Shown here one piece after another: positions 17,830 to 29,804 of a DNA stretch of 64,000 nt. Source of the stretch: Stutzerimonas stutzeri (lineage in GTDB: Bacteria > Pseudomonadota > Gammaproteobacteria > Pseudomonadales > Pseudomonadaceae); NCBI GenBank assembly GCA_002339675.1, contig DDKB01000014.1, positions 1 to 64,000 of the forward strand, in the 5' to 3' direction. Each line of letters opens with the position of its first letter. The stretch's first letter is position 1. The translations under genes and the position numbers were made by a program. The notes beneath the pieces were generated by a model. That model was not told where the DNA came from, made no database searches, and worked only from the letters and a program-made list of their open reading frames with translations.

Positions 17830-20181
17830 ATGAAACGTCTGCTGCTACCTGCGGTAATTTCCGCGCTGATGATTGCCGAAGTTCACGCCGAGTCCTTCAC
17901 CATCTCCGATATACGTGTCAACGGCCTGCAGCGTGTTTCCGCCGGTAGTGTATTTGGCGCGCTGCCGCTGAACGTGGGCCAGGCTGCCGACGACAGCCGC
18001 TTGGTAGACGCGACCCGTGCCCTGTTTCGCACCGGTTTTTTTGAAGACATCCAGTTGGGTCGCGAAGGCGACGTGCTGGTGATTAACGTGGTCGAGCGCC
18101 CGTCGATTTCCGGCATCGAGATCGATGGCAACAAGGCCATCAAAACCGAAGACCTGCTCTCCGGGCTGCAGCAGTCCGGCCTCGCCGAAGGCGAGATCTT
18201 CCAGCGTGCCACCCTCGAAGGCGTGCGCAACGAGTTGCAGCGCCAGTACGTGGCGCAGGGGCGTTATTCCGCCACCATCGAAACCGAAGTCGTACCGCAG
18301 CCACGCAACCGTGTCGCGTTGAAGATCAACATCAACGAAGGCTCGGTCGCCTCGATCAAGCACATCAACGTGGTTGGCAACTCGGTCTTTCCCGAGGAAG
18401 ACCTGACTGATCTGTTCGAGCTCAAGACCAGCAACTGGCTGTCATTCTTCCGCAACGACGACAAGTATGCCCGCGAGAAGCTGTCCGGGGATTTGGAACG
18501 CCTGCGTTCCTACTACTTGGATCGCGGCTACATCAATATGGATATCACCTCGACCCAGGTGTCCATCACACCGGACAAGAAGGACGTCTACATCACGGTC
18601 AATATCGCCGAAGGCGACCGCTACACCGTCAGTGACGTCAAGCTCAGCGGTGATCTGAAGGTGGCGCAGGAAGAGCTGCAGTCGCTACTGCTGGCCAAGA
18701 AGGGTCAGGTCTTTTCGCGTAAGGTCATGACCACCACCTCCGAGCTGATCACCCGCCGGTTGGGTAACGAGGGCTATACCTTCGCCAACGTCAATGGCGT
18801 GCCGGAGGCCAACGACGAAGACAACACCGTTGCGATCACCTTCGTGGTCGATCCTGGCAAGCGAGCCTATGTCAACCGTATCAACTTTCGTGGCAACACC
18901 AAGACCGAAGACGAGGTGCTGCGCCGCGAGATGCGTCAGATGGAAGGTGGCTGGGCATCGACCTACCTGATCGACCAGTCCAAGACGCGCCTGGAACGCC
19001 TCGGCTTCTTCAAGGAGGTCAACGTCGAAACCCCGCAGGTGCCGGGCACCGACGACCAGATCGACGTGAACTACAGCGTCGAGGAGCAGCCCTCCGGCTC
19101 GATCATGGCCAGCATCGGTTTCGCACAGAACGCCGGCCTTATCCTGGGTGGCTCCATCAGCCAGAACAACTTCCTCGGAACCGGCAATCGCGTCAGCCTC
19201 GGTTTGACGCGCAGCGAATACCAGTCGCGCTACAACTTCGGGTTTGTCGATCCCTACTGGACCGAAGATGGCGTCAGCCTCGGCTACAACGCGTTCTACC
19301 GGACCACCGACTACGACGAGCTGGATTACGACGTATCCAGTTACTCGGTCGACAGCCTGGGCGCTGGCATCAATGTCGGCTATCCGATCAGCGAGACGTC
19401 GCGCCTGTCCTTCGGTCTGTCCGCCCAGCAGGACACCATCGACAGCGGTCGCTACACCGTCGACGAGATATTCGACTTCATGGAGGAAGAAGGTGACAGC
19501 TACCTGAACTTCAAAGCCTCGGTGGGCTGGTCGGAATCCACGCTGAACCGCGGCGTGCTCGCGACGCGAGGTCATTCGCAGAGCCTGTCGCTGGAAAGCA
19601 CCATCCCGGGCAGCGACCTGTCGTTCTACAAGCTCGACTACAACGCGCAGCTGTTCCTGCCGCTGACCAAGACCTATACCATGCGCTTGCATACCCAGCT
19701 CGGGTATGGGGACGCGTATGGTTCGACCTCGCGCTTGCCGTTCTACGAGCATTACTACGCAGGTGGTTTCAACTCGGTGCGGGGTTTCGAGGACAGCAGC
19801 CTGGGTCCGCGCAGCACGCCGAGCGATGGTAGCAGGCCCGGCACGCTCGCCGACCCGGATCAGGATCCGCTGCCGTTTGGTGGCAACGTCCTGGTTCAGG
19901 GGGGCGCCGAAGTGCTGTTTCCGATGCCTTTCGTCAAGGACCAACGCTCGCTGCGGACCTCGGTGTTTTGGGACATTGGTAACGTCTATGACACCAATTG
20001 CCCGTCCGGATCTGACAATTGCAGCGATATAGACTTCGGCAACATGGCCAGTTCCGTGGGCGTCGGCCTGACCTGGATCACTGCGATGGGCCCCTTGAGT
20101 TTCAGTCTGGCGATGCCGGTGATGAAGCCCGACGACGCTGATACCCAAGTCTTCCAGTTCTCGCTGGGGCAAACCTTTTAA
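17830..20181 (+). CDS. bamA: Outer membrane protein assembly factor BamA
   Basis: A 783-aa Omp85 protein that inserts beta-barrel proteins into the outer membrane. The Sec signal peptide (about residues 1-20, ending V-H-A-E) is followed by five POTRA repeats (about 22-425) and a 16-strand barrel that ends in aromatic F (L-G-Q-T-F). The barrel contains V-R-G-F-E (near 654-658), the lid-loop motif of the family. The start was set at ATG 17830, eight bases after AGGA; the upstream TTG in frame has no support. Confidence 0.98.
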   Translation: MKRLLLPAVISALMIAEVHAESFTISDIRVNGLQRVSAGSVFGALPLNVGQAADDSRLVDATRALFRTGFFEDIQLGREGDVLVINVVERPSISGIEIDGNKAIKTEDLLSGLQQSGLAEGEIFQRATLEGVRNELQRQYVAQGRYSATIETEVVPQPRNRVALKININEGSVASIKHINVVGNSVFPEEDLTDLFELKTSNWLSFFRNDDKYAREKLSGDLERLRSYYLDRGYINMDITSTQVSITPDKKDVYITVNIAEGDRYTVSDVKLSGDLKVAQEELQSLLLAKKGQVFSRKVMTTTSELITRRLGNEGYTFANVNGVPEANDEDNTVAITFVVDPGKRAYVNRINFRGNTKTEDEVLRREMRQMEGGWASTYLIDQSKTRLERLGFFKEVNVETPQVPGTDDQIDVNYSVEEQPSGSIMASIGFAQNAGLILGGSISQNNFLGTGNRVSLGLTRSEYQSRYNFGFVDPYWTEDGVSLGYNAFYRTTDYDELDYDVSSYSVDSLGAGINVGYPISETSRLSFGLSAQQDTIDSGRYTVDEIFDFMEEEGDSYLNFKASVGWSESTLNRGVLATRGHSQSLSLESTIPGSDLSFYKLDYNAQLFLPLTKTYTMRLHTQLGYGDAYGSTSRLPFYEHYYAGGFNSVRGFEDSSLGPRSTPSDGSRPGTLADPDQDPLPFGGNVLVQGGAEVLFPMPFVKDQRSLRTSVFWDIGNVYDTNCPSGSDNCSDIDFGNMASSVGVGLTWITAMGPLSFSLAMPVMKPDDADTQVFQFSLGQTF

Positions 20182-20228
20182 TCCTCTGGAGCCATGCTCC
20201 GGCGCATTCATGAAGAGTGATATATATC

Positions 20229-20733
20229 GTGCGTAAGTTGACCCGATTGTTAGTCGTTGCCGCTGCTCTCATAGCGACCCCCGCCTTCGCCGAGATGAAG
20301 ATCGCGGTAATGAATTACCAGATGGCGTTGCTTGAGTCCGATGCCGCCAAACGCTATTCCGTGGATGCCGAGAAGAAGTTCGGCCCGCAACTGACCAAGC
20401 TCAAGGGGTTGGAGAGCGAAGCCAAGCGTATTCAGGATCGCCTCAACAAGGATGGCGACAAGATGCAACAGGCCGAGCGCGAGCGCCTCGAACTGGAATT
20501 CAAGCAGAAGGCGCGTGATTTCCAGTTCCTCTCCAAGGAGCTGAACGAGTCCAAGGCGTCCGCCGACCGTGACATGCTCAAGCAACTCAAGCCCAAACTC
20601 GACAAAGCGGTCGAGGAAGTGATCAAAGAAGGGTGACTATGACCTGGTGCTCGAGCGCGGCGCGGTCGTCGATGTCAAGCCGCAGTACGACATCACCCGC
20701 CAGGTCATCGAGCGCATGAACCAGCTGCGCTGA
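20229..20733 (+). pseudogene. skp: Skp/OmpH periplasmic chaperone, frameshifted near the 3' end
   Basis: Skp holds unfolded outer-membrane proteins in the periplasm and hands them to BamA, encoded just upstream. GTG 20229 starts M-R-K-L-T-R-L with a signal peptide (cleavage after A-F-A) and a long coiled coil. The frame ends at TGA 20634-20636 after K-E-G. The missing family tail (D-Y-D-L-V-L-E-R-G-A-V-V-D-V and onward to N-Q-L-R) is encoded intact in the +1 frame to 20733. Removing one G from GGG 20631-20633 restores a normal 167-residue protein whose stop overlaps the lpxD start (TGATG). Either a real mutation or an assembly error; the truncated product would keep about 135 residues. Confidence 0.9.
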
Positions 20734-21791
20734 TGAGCACGGTGGTAATCACGCTCGGCGACCTCGCCGACCAGCTGGGCGCCGAGCTGCGGGGTGAACC
20801 TTCCCTGCAGCTCCTCGGTCTGGCCACGCTGCAGGACGCCGGCCCCGAACAGCTGAGCTTCCTGGCCAATGCGCAGTACCGAAAGTTTCTTGCCACGACC
20901 CGGGCGGGGGCCGTTCTGCTGACCGCCAGGGATGCCGACGGTTACCCGGGTGCCGCCCTTGTGGTTGACAACCCTTACCTCGCCTACGCGCGGGTTTCAC
21001 ACCTGTTCGAACGGCGCCCGTTGGCGCCGGTGGGCATCCACCCAAGCGCCATTGTGGACCCGACTGCCCGCATCGATCCGTCGGCGCGCATCGCCGCCCA
21101 GGTCGTCATCGAAGCCGATGCGTGGATCGGGCCGGATGTCGAGATAGGCGCGCAGTCGGTCGTCGGTGCTCGGAGTCGGATCGGCGCTGGCGGCCGCCTT
21201 GCTGCGCGCGTCACTCTTTGCCATGACGTAATCATCGGCGAACGGGTGGTGATCCAGCCTGGCGCGGTGATCGGCGGTGAGGGCTTCGGCTTCGCCAATG
21301 AGCGCGGCAGCTGGGAGAAGATCGCGCAGCTGGGCGGCGTGACGATCGGCGACGACGTGGAAGTCGGCGCCAATACGACCATTGATCGCGGTGCGCTGTC
21401 GGACACCCTGATCGGCAACGGCGTCAAGCTCGACAACCAGATCATGATCGCTCACAACGTGCAGATCGGCGACAACACCGCCATGGCGGGTTGCAGTGGC
21501 GTGTCCGGCAGCACCCGTATCGGCCGCAACTGCATGATCGCCGGCGGCGTTGGCCTGGTCGGCCATATCGATATTTGCGACAACGTATTCATTACCGGCA
21601 TGACCATGGTGACCAAGTCAATTACCGAGCCAGGCAGCTATTCGTCCGGCACGGCGATGCAGCCTGCGGCCGAGTGGCGCAAGAGCGTCGCGCGCATCCG
21701 GCACCTCGACGACATGGCCCGCCGCCTGCAAAACGTGGAAAAAAGCCTGGCCGCGGTGACCCGGGGCGGCGATGGGGCTTCTGATCCCTGA
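20733..21791 (+). CDS. lpxD: UDP-3-O-(3-hydroxyacyl)glucosamine N-acyltransferase
   Basis: A 352-aa third enzyme of lipid A synthesis, adding the N-linked 3-hydroxyacyl chain to UDP-3-O-acyl-glucosamine. The N-terminal uridine-binding domain (about residues 1-100) is followed by a left-handed beta-helix of hexapeptide repeats (about 103-310). The region includes the catalytic H of M-I-A-H-N-V-Q-I-G (near 239). The ATG overlaps the true skp stop by one base and has no clear Shine-Dalgarno, so translation probably depends on ribosomes finishing skp. Confidence 0.97.
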   Translation: MSTVVITLGDLADQLGAELRGEPSLQLLGLATLQDAGPEQLSFLANAQYRKFLATTRAGAVLLTARDADGYPGAALVVDNPYLAYARVSHLFERRPLAPVGIHPSAIVDPTARIDPSARIAAQVVIEADAWIGPDVEIGAQSVVGARSRIGAGGRLAARVTLCHDVIIGERVVIQPGAVIGGEGFGFANERGSWEKIAQLGGVTIGDDVEVGANTTIDRGALSDTLIGNGVKLDNQIMIAHNVQIGDNTAMAGCSGVSGSTRIGRNCMIAGGVGLVGHIDICDNVFITGMTMVTKSITEPGSYSSGTAMQPAAEWRKSVARIRHLDDMARRLQNVEKSLAAVTRGGDGASDP

Positions 21792-21889
21792 CCGTTCCGT
21801 CTGTTCGTCCCGCTAGGTCCGTCCGCCAGTCGATGGCACTGCCTGCGCCGCGGTGCCGTCCCCCACATTCAGTACAGGCTCTTTTTTCC

Positions 21890-22330
21890 ATGATGGATAT
21901 CAACGAGATTCGCGAATACCTGCCTCACCGCTACCCGTTTCTGCTGGTTGATCGTGTGGTGGAGCTGGACACCGAAGCCAAGCGTGTTCGTGCCTACAAG
22001 AACGTCACCATCAACGAGCCGTTTTTCAATGGGCACTTTCCGCAGCACCCGATCATGCCGGGCGTGCTGATCATCGAGGCGATGGCGCAGGCGGCCGGTC
22101 TGCTTGGTTTCAAGATGATGGGGGTCAAGCCGGCCGATGGCACCCTCTACTATTTCGTCGGCTCAGACAAGCTGCGCTTTCGCCAGCCGGTTGTGCCGGG
22201 CGATCAGCTGATCCTCGAGGCCTCCTTCATCAGCGCCAAGCGGGGCATCTGGAAGTTCGATTGCCGCGCCAGTGTCGATGGCAAGCCGGTATGCTCGGCG
22301 GAAATCATTTGTGCGGAACAGAAGATATGA
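21890..22330 (+). CDS. fabZ: 3-hydroxyacyl-[acyl-carrier-protein] dehydratase FabZ
   Basis: A 146-aa hot-dog-fold dehydratase of type II fatty acid synthesis. Y-L-P-H-R-Y-P-F-L-L-V-D-R-V (about residues 10-23), the catalytic H of F-N-G-H-F-P (near 49) and the catalytic E of V-L-I-I-E-A-M-A-Q (near 63) are visible. The start at 21890 gives the standard M-M-D-I-N-E-I-R N-terminus; upstream codons are unsupported. Its stop overlaps lpxA (ATGA). Confidence 0.98.
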   Translation: MMDINEIREYLPHRYPFLLVDRVVELDTEAKRVRAYKNVTINEPFFNGHFPQHPIMPGVLIIEAMAQAAGLLGFKMMGVKPADGTLYYFVGSDKLRFRQPVVPGDQLILEASFISAKRGIWKFDCRASVDGKPVCSAEIICAEQKI

Positions 22331-23103
22331 GTTTGATCGACCCGCGCGCCATCGTCGATCCGGCGGCCCGGCTGGCGGATGACGTCCAGGTCGGACCCTG
22401 GTCGATCGTGGGGCCGGACGTCGAGATAGGTGAAGGGACGGTGATCGCGTCACACGTGGTCATCAAGGGGCCGACCCGCATCGGTCGGCACAACCGTATT
22501 TTTCAGTTTTCCTCGGTGGGCGAGGATACGCCCGACCTGAAGTACAAGGGCGAGCCGACCCGGCTGGTCATTGGTGATCACAATGTGATCCGCGAAGGTG
22601 TAACCATCCATCGCGGCACCGTCCAGGACCGCAGTGAAACTACCCTTGGCGACCATAACCTGATCATGGCCTATGCACACATCGGCCACGACAGCGTCAT
22701 CGGCAACCATTGCATCCTGGTGAACAACACGGCGCTCGCGGGTCATGTCCACGTCGGCGATTGGGCCATCCTCTCCGGCTACACCCTGGTCCATCAGTAT
22801 TGCCACATCGGTGCCTACAGTTTTTCCGGCATGGGTACGGCCATCGGCAAGGACGTACCGGCATTCGTCACGGTATTCGGCAATCCGGCCGAGGCACGCA
22901 GCATGAACTTCGAGGGCATGCGCCGTCGCGGTTTCACTGCCGAAGCGATCACCGCCCTGCGTAACGCCTACAAGGTGGTGTACCGCCGAGGGCTGACCGT
23001 CGAGGCCGCGCTCGCGGCGCTGGAAGCCGACGCGCAAGCATTCTCCGAGGTGGCGCTGTTCCGCGACTCGGTACAGGCGTCCAATCGCGGCATCACCCGC
23101 TGA
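22327..23103 (+). CDS. lpxA: Acyl-[ACP]--UDP-N-acetylglucosamine O-acyltransferase
   Basis: A 258-aa first enzyme of lipid A synthesis, a trimeric left-handed beta-helix protein that transfers 3-hydroxyacyl from ACP to UDP-GlcNAc. Hexapeptide repeats cover about residues 1-185, with the catalytic H in M-A-Y-A-H-I-G-H-D (near 121). The C-terminal helical domain begins with M-N-F-E-G-M-R-R-R-G-F. Start chosen at the ATGA overlap with fabZ. It competes with FabZ for the same 3-hydroxyacyl-ACP pool, which makes the linkage meaningful. Confidence 0.98.
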   Translation: MSLIDPRAIVDPAARLADDVQVGPWSIVGPDVEIGEGTVIASHVVIKGPTRIGRHNRIFQFSSVGEDTPDLKYKGEPTRLVIGDHNVIREGVTIHRGTVQDRSETTLGDHNLIMAYAHIGHDSVIGNHCILVNNTALAGHVHVGDWAILSGYTLVHQYCHIGAYSFSGMGTAIGKDVPAFVTVFGNPAEARSMNFEGMRRRGFTAEAITALRNAYKVVYRRGLTVEAALAALEADAQAFSEVALFRDSVQASNRGITR

Positions 23104-23104
23104 C

Positions 23105-24238
23105 ATGGTCAGGCCGCTGACAATCGCTCTGGTCGCCGGTGAAGCCTCCGGCGATATCCTGGGTGCCGGCCTGATGCAGGCATTGCAGTCGCAGCGTCCG
23201 GACATTCGCTTCATTGGGGTGGGTGGGCCGCGGATGGAAGCGCTGGGTCTGGACTCCTATTTTCCGCAAGAGCGCCTCGCGGTAATGGGGCTGGTCGAGG
23301 TGCTGGGTCGGTTGCCGGAATTGCTGGCGCGCCGCAAGCGCCTGCTCGCCAGCCTGCTGGCGGCGCGCCCCGACGTGTTCGTCGGCATCGACGCGCCGGA
23401 CTTCAATCTCGATCTTGCCCTCAAGCTTCGGCAGGCCGGGATCAAGACCGTTCACTACGTCAGTCCCTCGGTGTGGGCCTGGCGGCAGAAGCGCGTCCTG
23501 AAGATTCGCAGCGCCTGTGATCTGATGCTGACCCTGTTTCCCTTCGAAGCGAGTTTCTATGAAGCGCACCAGGTCCCTGTGCGTTTCGTCGGTCACCCGC
23601 TGGCCGATACCATTCCGCTGGACGCCGACCGTGCCGCGGCTCGCGTTGCCTTGAGCCTGCCCGCCGATGGTCAGGTGGTGGCGCTGATGCCGGGCAGCCG
23701 GGGAGGGGAAGTGGCGCGGCTCGGTGTGCGTTTCCTGGATGCTGCCGATCGGCTGCGGGCGCTGAGGCCCGGGATCCGTTTTGTGGTGCCTTGCGCCAGC
23801 GCCGAGCGACGGGCGCAGCTGGAACAGATGCTGGCAGGGCGTGATCTGCCCTTGACCCTGATCGATGGGCGCTCACATGAGGCCCTTGCGGCCTGCAATG
23901 TCGTGCTCATTGCTTCCGGCACGGCAACGCTCGAGGCGCTGCTGTTCAAGCGACCGATGGTCGTGGCCTACTGCGTGGCGCCCCTGACCTTCCGTATTCT
24001 CAAGCGCATGGTGAAGAGCCCTTACGTCGCGTTGCCCAACCTACTTGCCCAGCGCCCGCTGGTGCCTGAGCTGCTCCAGGATGCGGCGACGCCCGAGGCC
24101 ATGGCGCAGCTGCTGTCGGCGCTGCTGGACAATGGCGACGACCAGACCGAGGGTTTCGACGCGATACATCGGACATTGCGTTGCGATGCTTCGCGGCAGG
24201 CCGCCGATGCAGTCCTTCAGCTGGCGGGAGGGCACTGA
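23105..24238 (+). CDS. lpxB: Lipid-A-disaccharide synthase
   Basis: A 377-aa GT19 glycosyltransferase that joins UDP-2,3-diacylglucosamine and lipid X to form the lipid A disaccharide, at the inner face of the membrane. The N-terminal V-A-G-E-A-S-G-D-I-L-G-A (about residues 10-21) and Y-V-S-P-S-V-W-A-W-R-Q-K-R (near 119-131) are signatures; the nucleotide-binding region has L-M-P-G-S-R (near 196). It starts one base after lpxA, and its stop overlaps the rnhB ATG by one base. Confidence 0.98.
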   Translation: MVRPLTIALVAGEASGDILGAGLMQALQSQRPDIRFIGVGGPRMEALGLDSYFPQERLAVMGLVEVLGRLPELLARRKRLLASLLAARPDVFVGIDAPDFNLDLALKLRQAGIKTVHYVSPSVWAWRQKRVLKIRSACDLMLTLFPFEASFYEAHQVPVRFVGHPLADTIPLDADRAAARVALSLPADGQVVALMPGSRGGEVARLGVRFLDAADRLRALRPGIRFVVPCASAERRAQLEQMLAGRDLPLTLIDGRSHEALAACNVVLIASGTATLEALLFKRPMVVAYCVAPLTFRILKRMVKSPYVALPNLLAQRPLVPELLQDAATPEAMAQLLSALLDNGDDQTEGFDAIHRTLRCDASRQAADAVLQLAGGH

Positions 24239-24888
24239 TGCAGATCGGTCTCGACTTCAACCTGGTGGAGGATCTGGTCGCCGGGGTCGACGAGGTGGGT
24301 CGCGGTCCCCTGTGCGGACCGGTGGTCACGGCGGCGGTGATCCTCGATCCGTGCCGTCCCATCGAAGGGCTTAATGATTCGAAGAAGCTTACCGAGGCCC
24401 GGCGCGAAGCGCTGTTCGAGGAAATCTGCGCCAAGGCCCTGGCCTGGTGCGTGGCCCGCGCCGAGGTCGAGGAAATCGACCGGTTGAATATCCTGCACGC
24501 CACCATGCTGGCGATGCAGCGGGCAGTTGAAGGGCTGAGCGTCACGCCCCGGCTGGCGTTGATCGACGGCAATCGCTGCCCTCAGCTCGCGGTGCCCAGC
24601 GCCGCGGTGGTGCAGGGCGATGCGCGGGTTCCGGCGATCGCAGCGGCCTCGATCCTGGCCAAGGTCAGCCGCGACCGTGAGATGTGCGCCCTGGAACTGT
24701 GCTACCCGGGCTATGGCCTCGCCTCGCACAAGGGTTACCCGACGCCCCATCATCTGGAGGCGCTGCAGCGGCTCGGTGCGACGGCGATCCATCGGCGCTC
24801 CTTCGCGCCGGTGCGGCTGTCACTCGAGCGCGCGGCGCTGGCCAGCGAGCGCTCCGCTGAAGTGCTGGACTCGGTCCTGCTCGTCTAA
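24238..24888 (+). CDS. rnhB: Ribonuclease HII
   Basis: A 216-aa type 2 RNase H that removes single ribonucleotides misincorporated in DNA and RNA of RNA-DNA hybrids. The catalytic D-E-D-D set is visible: D and E in G-V-D-E-V-G-R-G (about residues 16-23), D in L-I-D-G-N (near 109) and a later D. The C-terminus is slightly longer than in E. coli. TGATG coupling to lpxB. The lpxB-rnhB-dnaE order is conserved in gammaproteobacteria. Confidence 0.97.
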   Translation: MQIGLDFNLVEDLVAGVDEVGRGPLCGPVVTAAVILDPCRPIEGLNDSKKLTEARREALFEEICAKALAWCVARAEVEEIDRLNILHATMLAMQRAVEGLSVTPRLALIDGNRCPQLAVPSAAVVQGDARVPAIAAASILAKVSRDREMCALELCYPGYGLASHKGYPTPHHLEALQRLGATAIHRRSFAPVRLSLERAALASERSAEVLDSVLLV

Positions 24889-25037
24889 CGCTTGCGCCCA
24901 GGGTCTTCAGCCCCGGGCCGGCTCCGGTCGCTTACCAGCCTCGGATTCTCCGCCAGCCGGCAAGCCTGCCGACAGCCCGCCGCCGGTTTTCCGGTACAAT
25001 CGCCGGCTCTTCGTTTCACCCGTCCCAAGGTCTGTCC

Positions 25038-28559
<3,522 letters not shown>

Positions 28560-28731
28560 CGGGGGTCTGCACGGGCGTCGATAGCGGCGACCGCCAGTGA
28601 CCGCCGAGCGGCCCGATCCCGGATCGGGCCTGATGCGAACATTTTGTTCGACCTGAATGCGTCCGTCCCGTAAGGTAGGGCGCAAAAAACAGCCTCCCGG
28701 CCGCCTGGCCGTCGACGCATGACGGATGACT

Positions 28732-29682
28732 ATGAACCCGAATTTTCTCGATTTCGAACAGCCGATCGCCGACCTGCAAGCCAAGATCGAAGAATTGCGC
28801 CTGGTCGGCAACGACAACTCCCTGAACATCAGCGATGAAATCGCGCGCCTCCAGGACAAGAGCGAATCGCTCACCGAGAGCATCTTCGGTAACCTGACCA
28901 GCTGGCAGATCGCCCGTCTGGCGCGTCATCCGCAGCGCCCGTACACGCTCGACTACATCGGCCACCTGTTCACCGAATTCGAGGAACTGCACGGCGACCG
29001 GCATTTTTCCGACGACGCTGCGATTGTTGGCGGTACCGCCCGTCTCAACGGCGAGCCGGTGATGATCATTGGCCACCAGAAGGGTCGCGAGGTGCGCGAG
29101 AAGGTGCGCCGCAACTTTGGCATGCCGCGTCCGGAAGGCTATCGCAAGGCCTGCCGGCTGATGGAAATGGCCGAACGCTTCAAGATGCCGATCCTGACCT
29201 TTATCGACACACCGGGTGCCTACCCGGGCATCGATGCCGAAGAGCGCAACCAGAGCGAGGCAATCGCCTGGAACCTGCGCGTGATGGCCCGGCTGAAGAC
29301 ACCGATCATCGCAACCGTGATCGGCGAGGGTGGCTCCGGTGGTGCGCTGGCCATCGGCGTGTGCGACCAGTTGAACATGCTGCAGTACTCGACCTATGCG
29401 GTGATCTCGCCGGAAGGTTGCGCGTCGATCCTCTGGCGTACGGCCGACAAGGCGCCCGAGGCCGCCGAGGCAATGGGCGTCACCGCCGAGCGATTGAAGG
29501 ACCTGGGTATCGTCGACAAGGTCATTTCCGAGCCGCTGGGCGGCGCTCACCGCAACCCGGCCGTCACTGCCGCGTCCCTACGCGAAGAGCTGACCGCTCA
29601 GCTTGAAATGCTCAAGGGGCTGGATACCGAGGCTTTGCTCAAGCGGCGCTACGACCGCCTGATGAGCTACGGCATCGTCTGA
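28732..29682 (+). CDS. accA: Acetyl-CoA carboxylase carboxyltransferase subunit alpha
   Basis: A 316-aa alpha subunit of the carboxyltransferase that, with AccD, makes malonyl-CoA, the first committed step of fatty acid synthesis. The oxyanion motif G-E-G-G-S-G-G-A-L-A-I-G (about residues 201-212) is present. Two ATGs lie close together; 28732 gives the conserved M-N-P-N-F-L-D-F-E-Q start and has GGA at a proper distance, so it is preferred over 28726. An intrinsic terminator follows. Confidence 0.97.
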   Translation: MNPNFLDFEQPIADLQAKIEELRLVGNDNSLNISDEIARLQDKSESLTESIFGNLTSWQIARLARHPQRPYTLDYIGHLFTEFEELHGDRHFSDDAAIVGGTARLNGEPVMIIGHQKGREVREKVRRNFGMPRPEGYRKACRLMEMAERFKMPILTFIDTPGAYPGIDAEERNQSEAIAWNLRVMARLKTPIIATVIGEGGSGGALAIGVCDQLNMLQYSTYAVISPEGCASILWRTADKAPEAAEAMGVTAERLKDLGIVDKVISEPLGGAHRNPAVTAASLREELTAQLEMLKGLDTEALLKRRYDRLMSYGIV

Positions 29683-29702
29683 GGCGGCTCGACGATCATC
29701 GC

Positions 29703-29728
29703 AACGGCGGGCTTGTCCCGCCGTTTTT
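29703..29728 (+). terminator. Intrinsic terminator after accA
   Basis: AACGGCGGG (29703-29711) pairs with CCCGCCGTT (29717-29725) around a CTTGT loop, followed by a run of five T. It separates accA from tilS. Confidence 0.88.
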
Positions 29729-29804
29729 CGTGGGGCCGGCTGCCTCGTCCCGGTCGGCTCGCCCGTCTGCGTGACGCTGATCCGGTGAGGTGTGAAGTTT
29801 GACC

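Noticed and set aside
18685..20211. 508-codon antisense frame over bamA
   Set aside because: Opposite a complete BamA gene; composition is that of a shadow frame, with no recognisable domain.
28610..28630. Perfect 10-base inverted repeat after dnaE as a terminator
   Set aside because: Stem is strong but has no T-run, and it lies within the likely accA promoter region; function left open.
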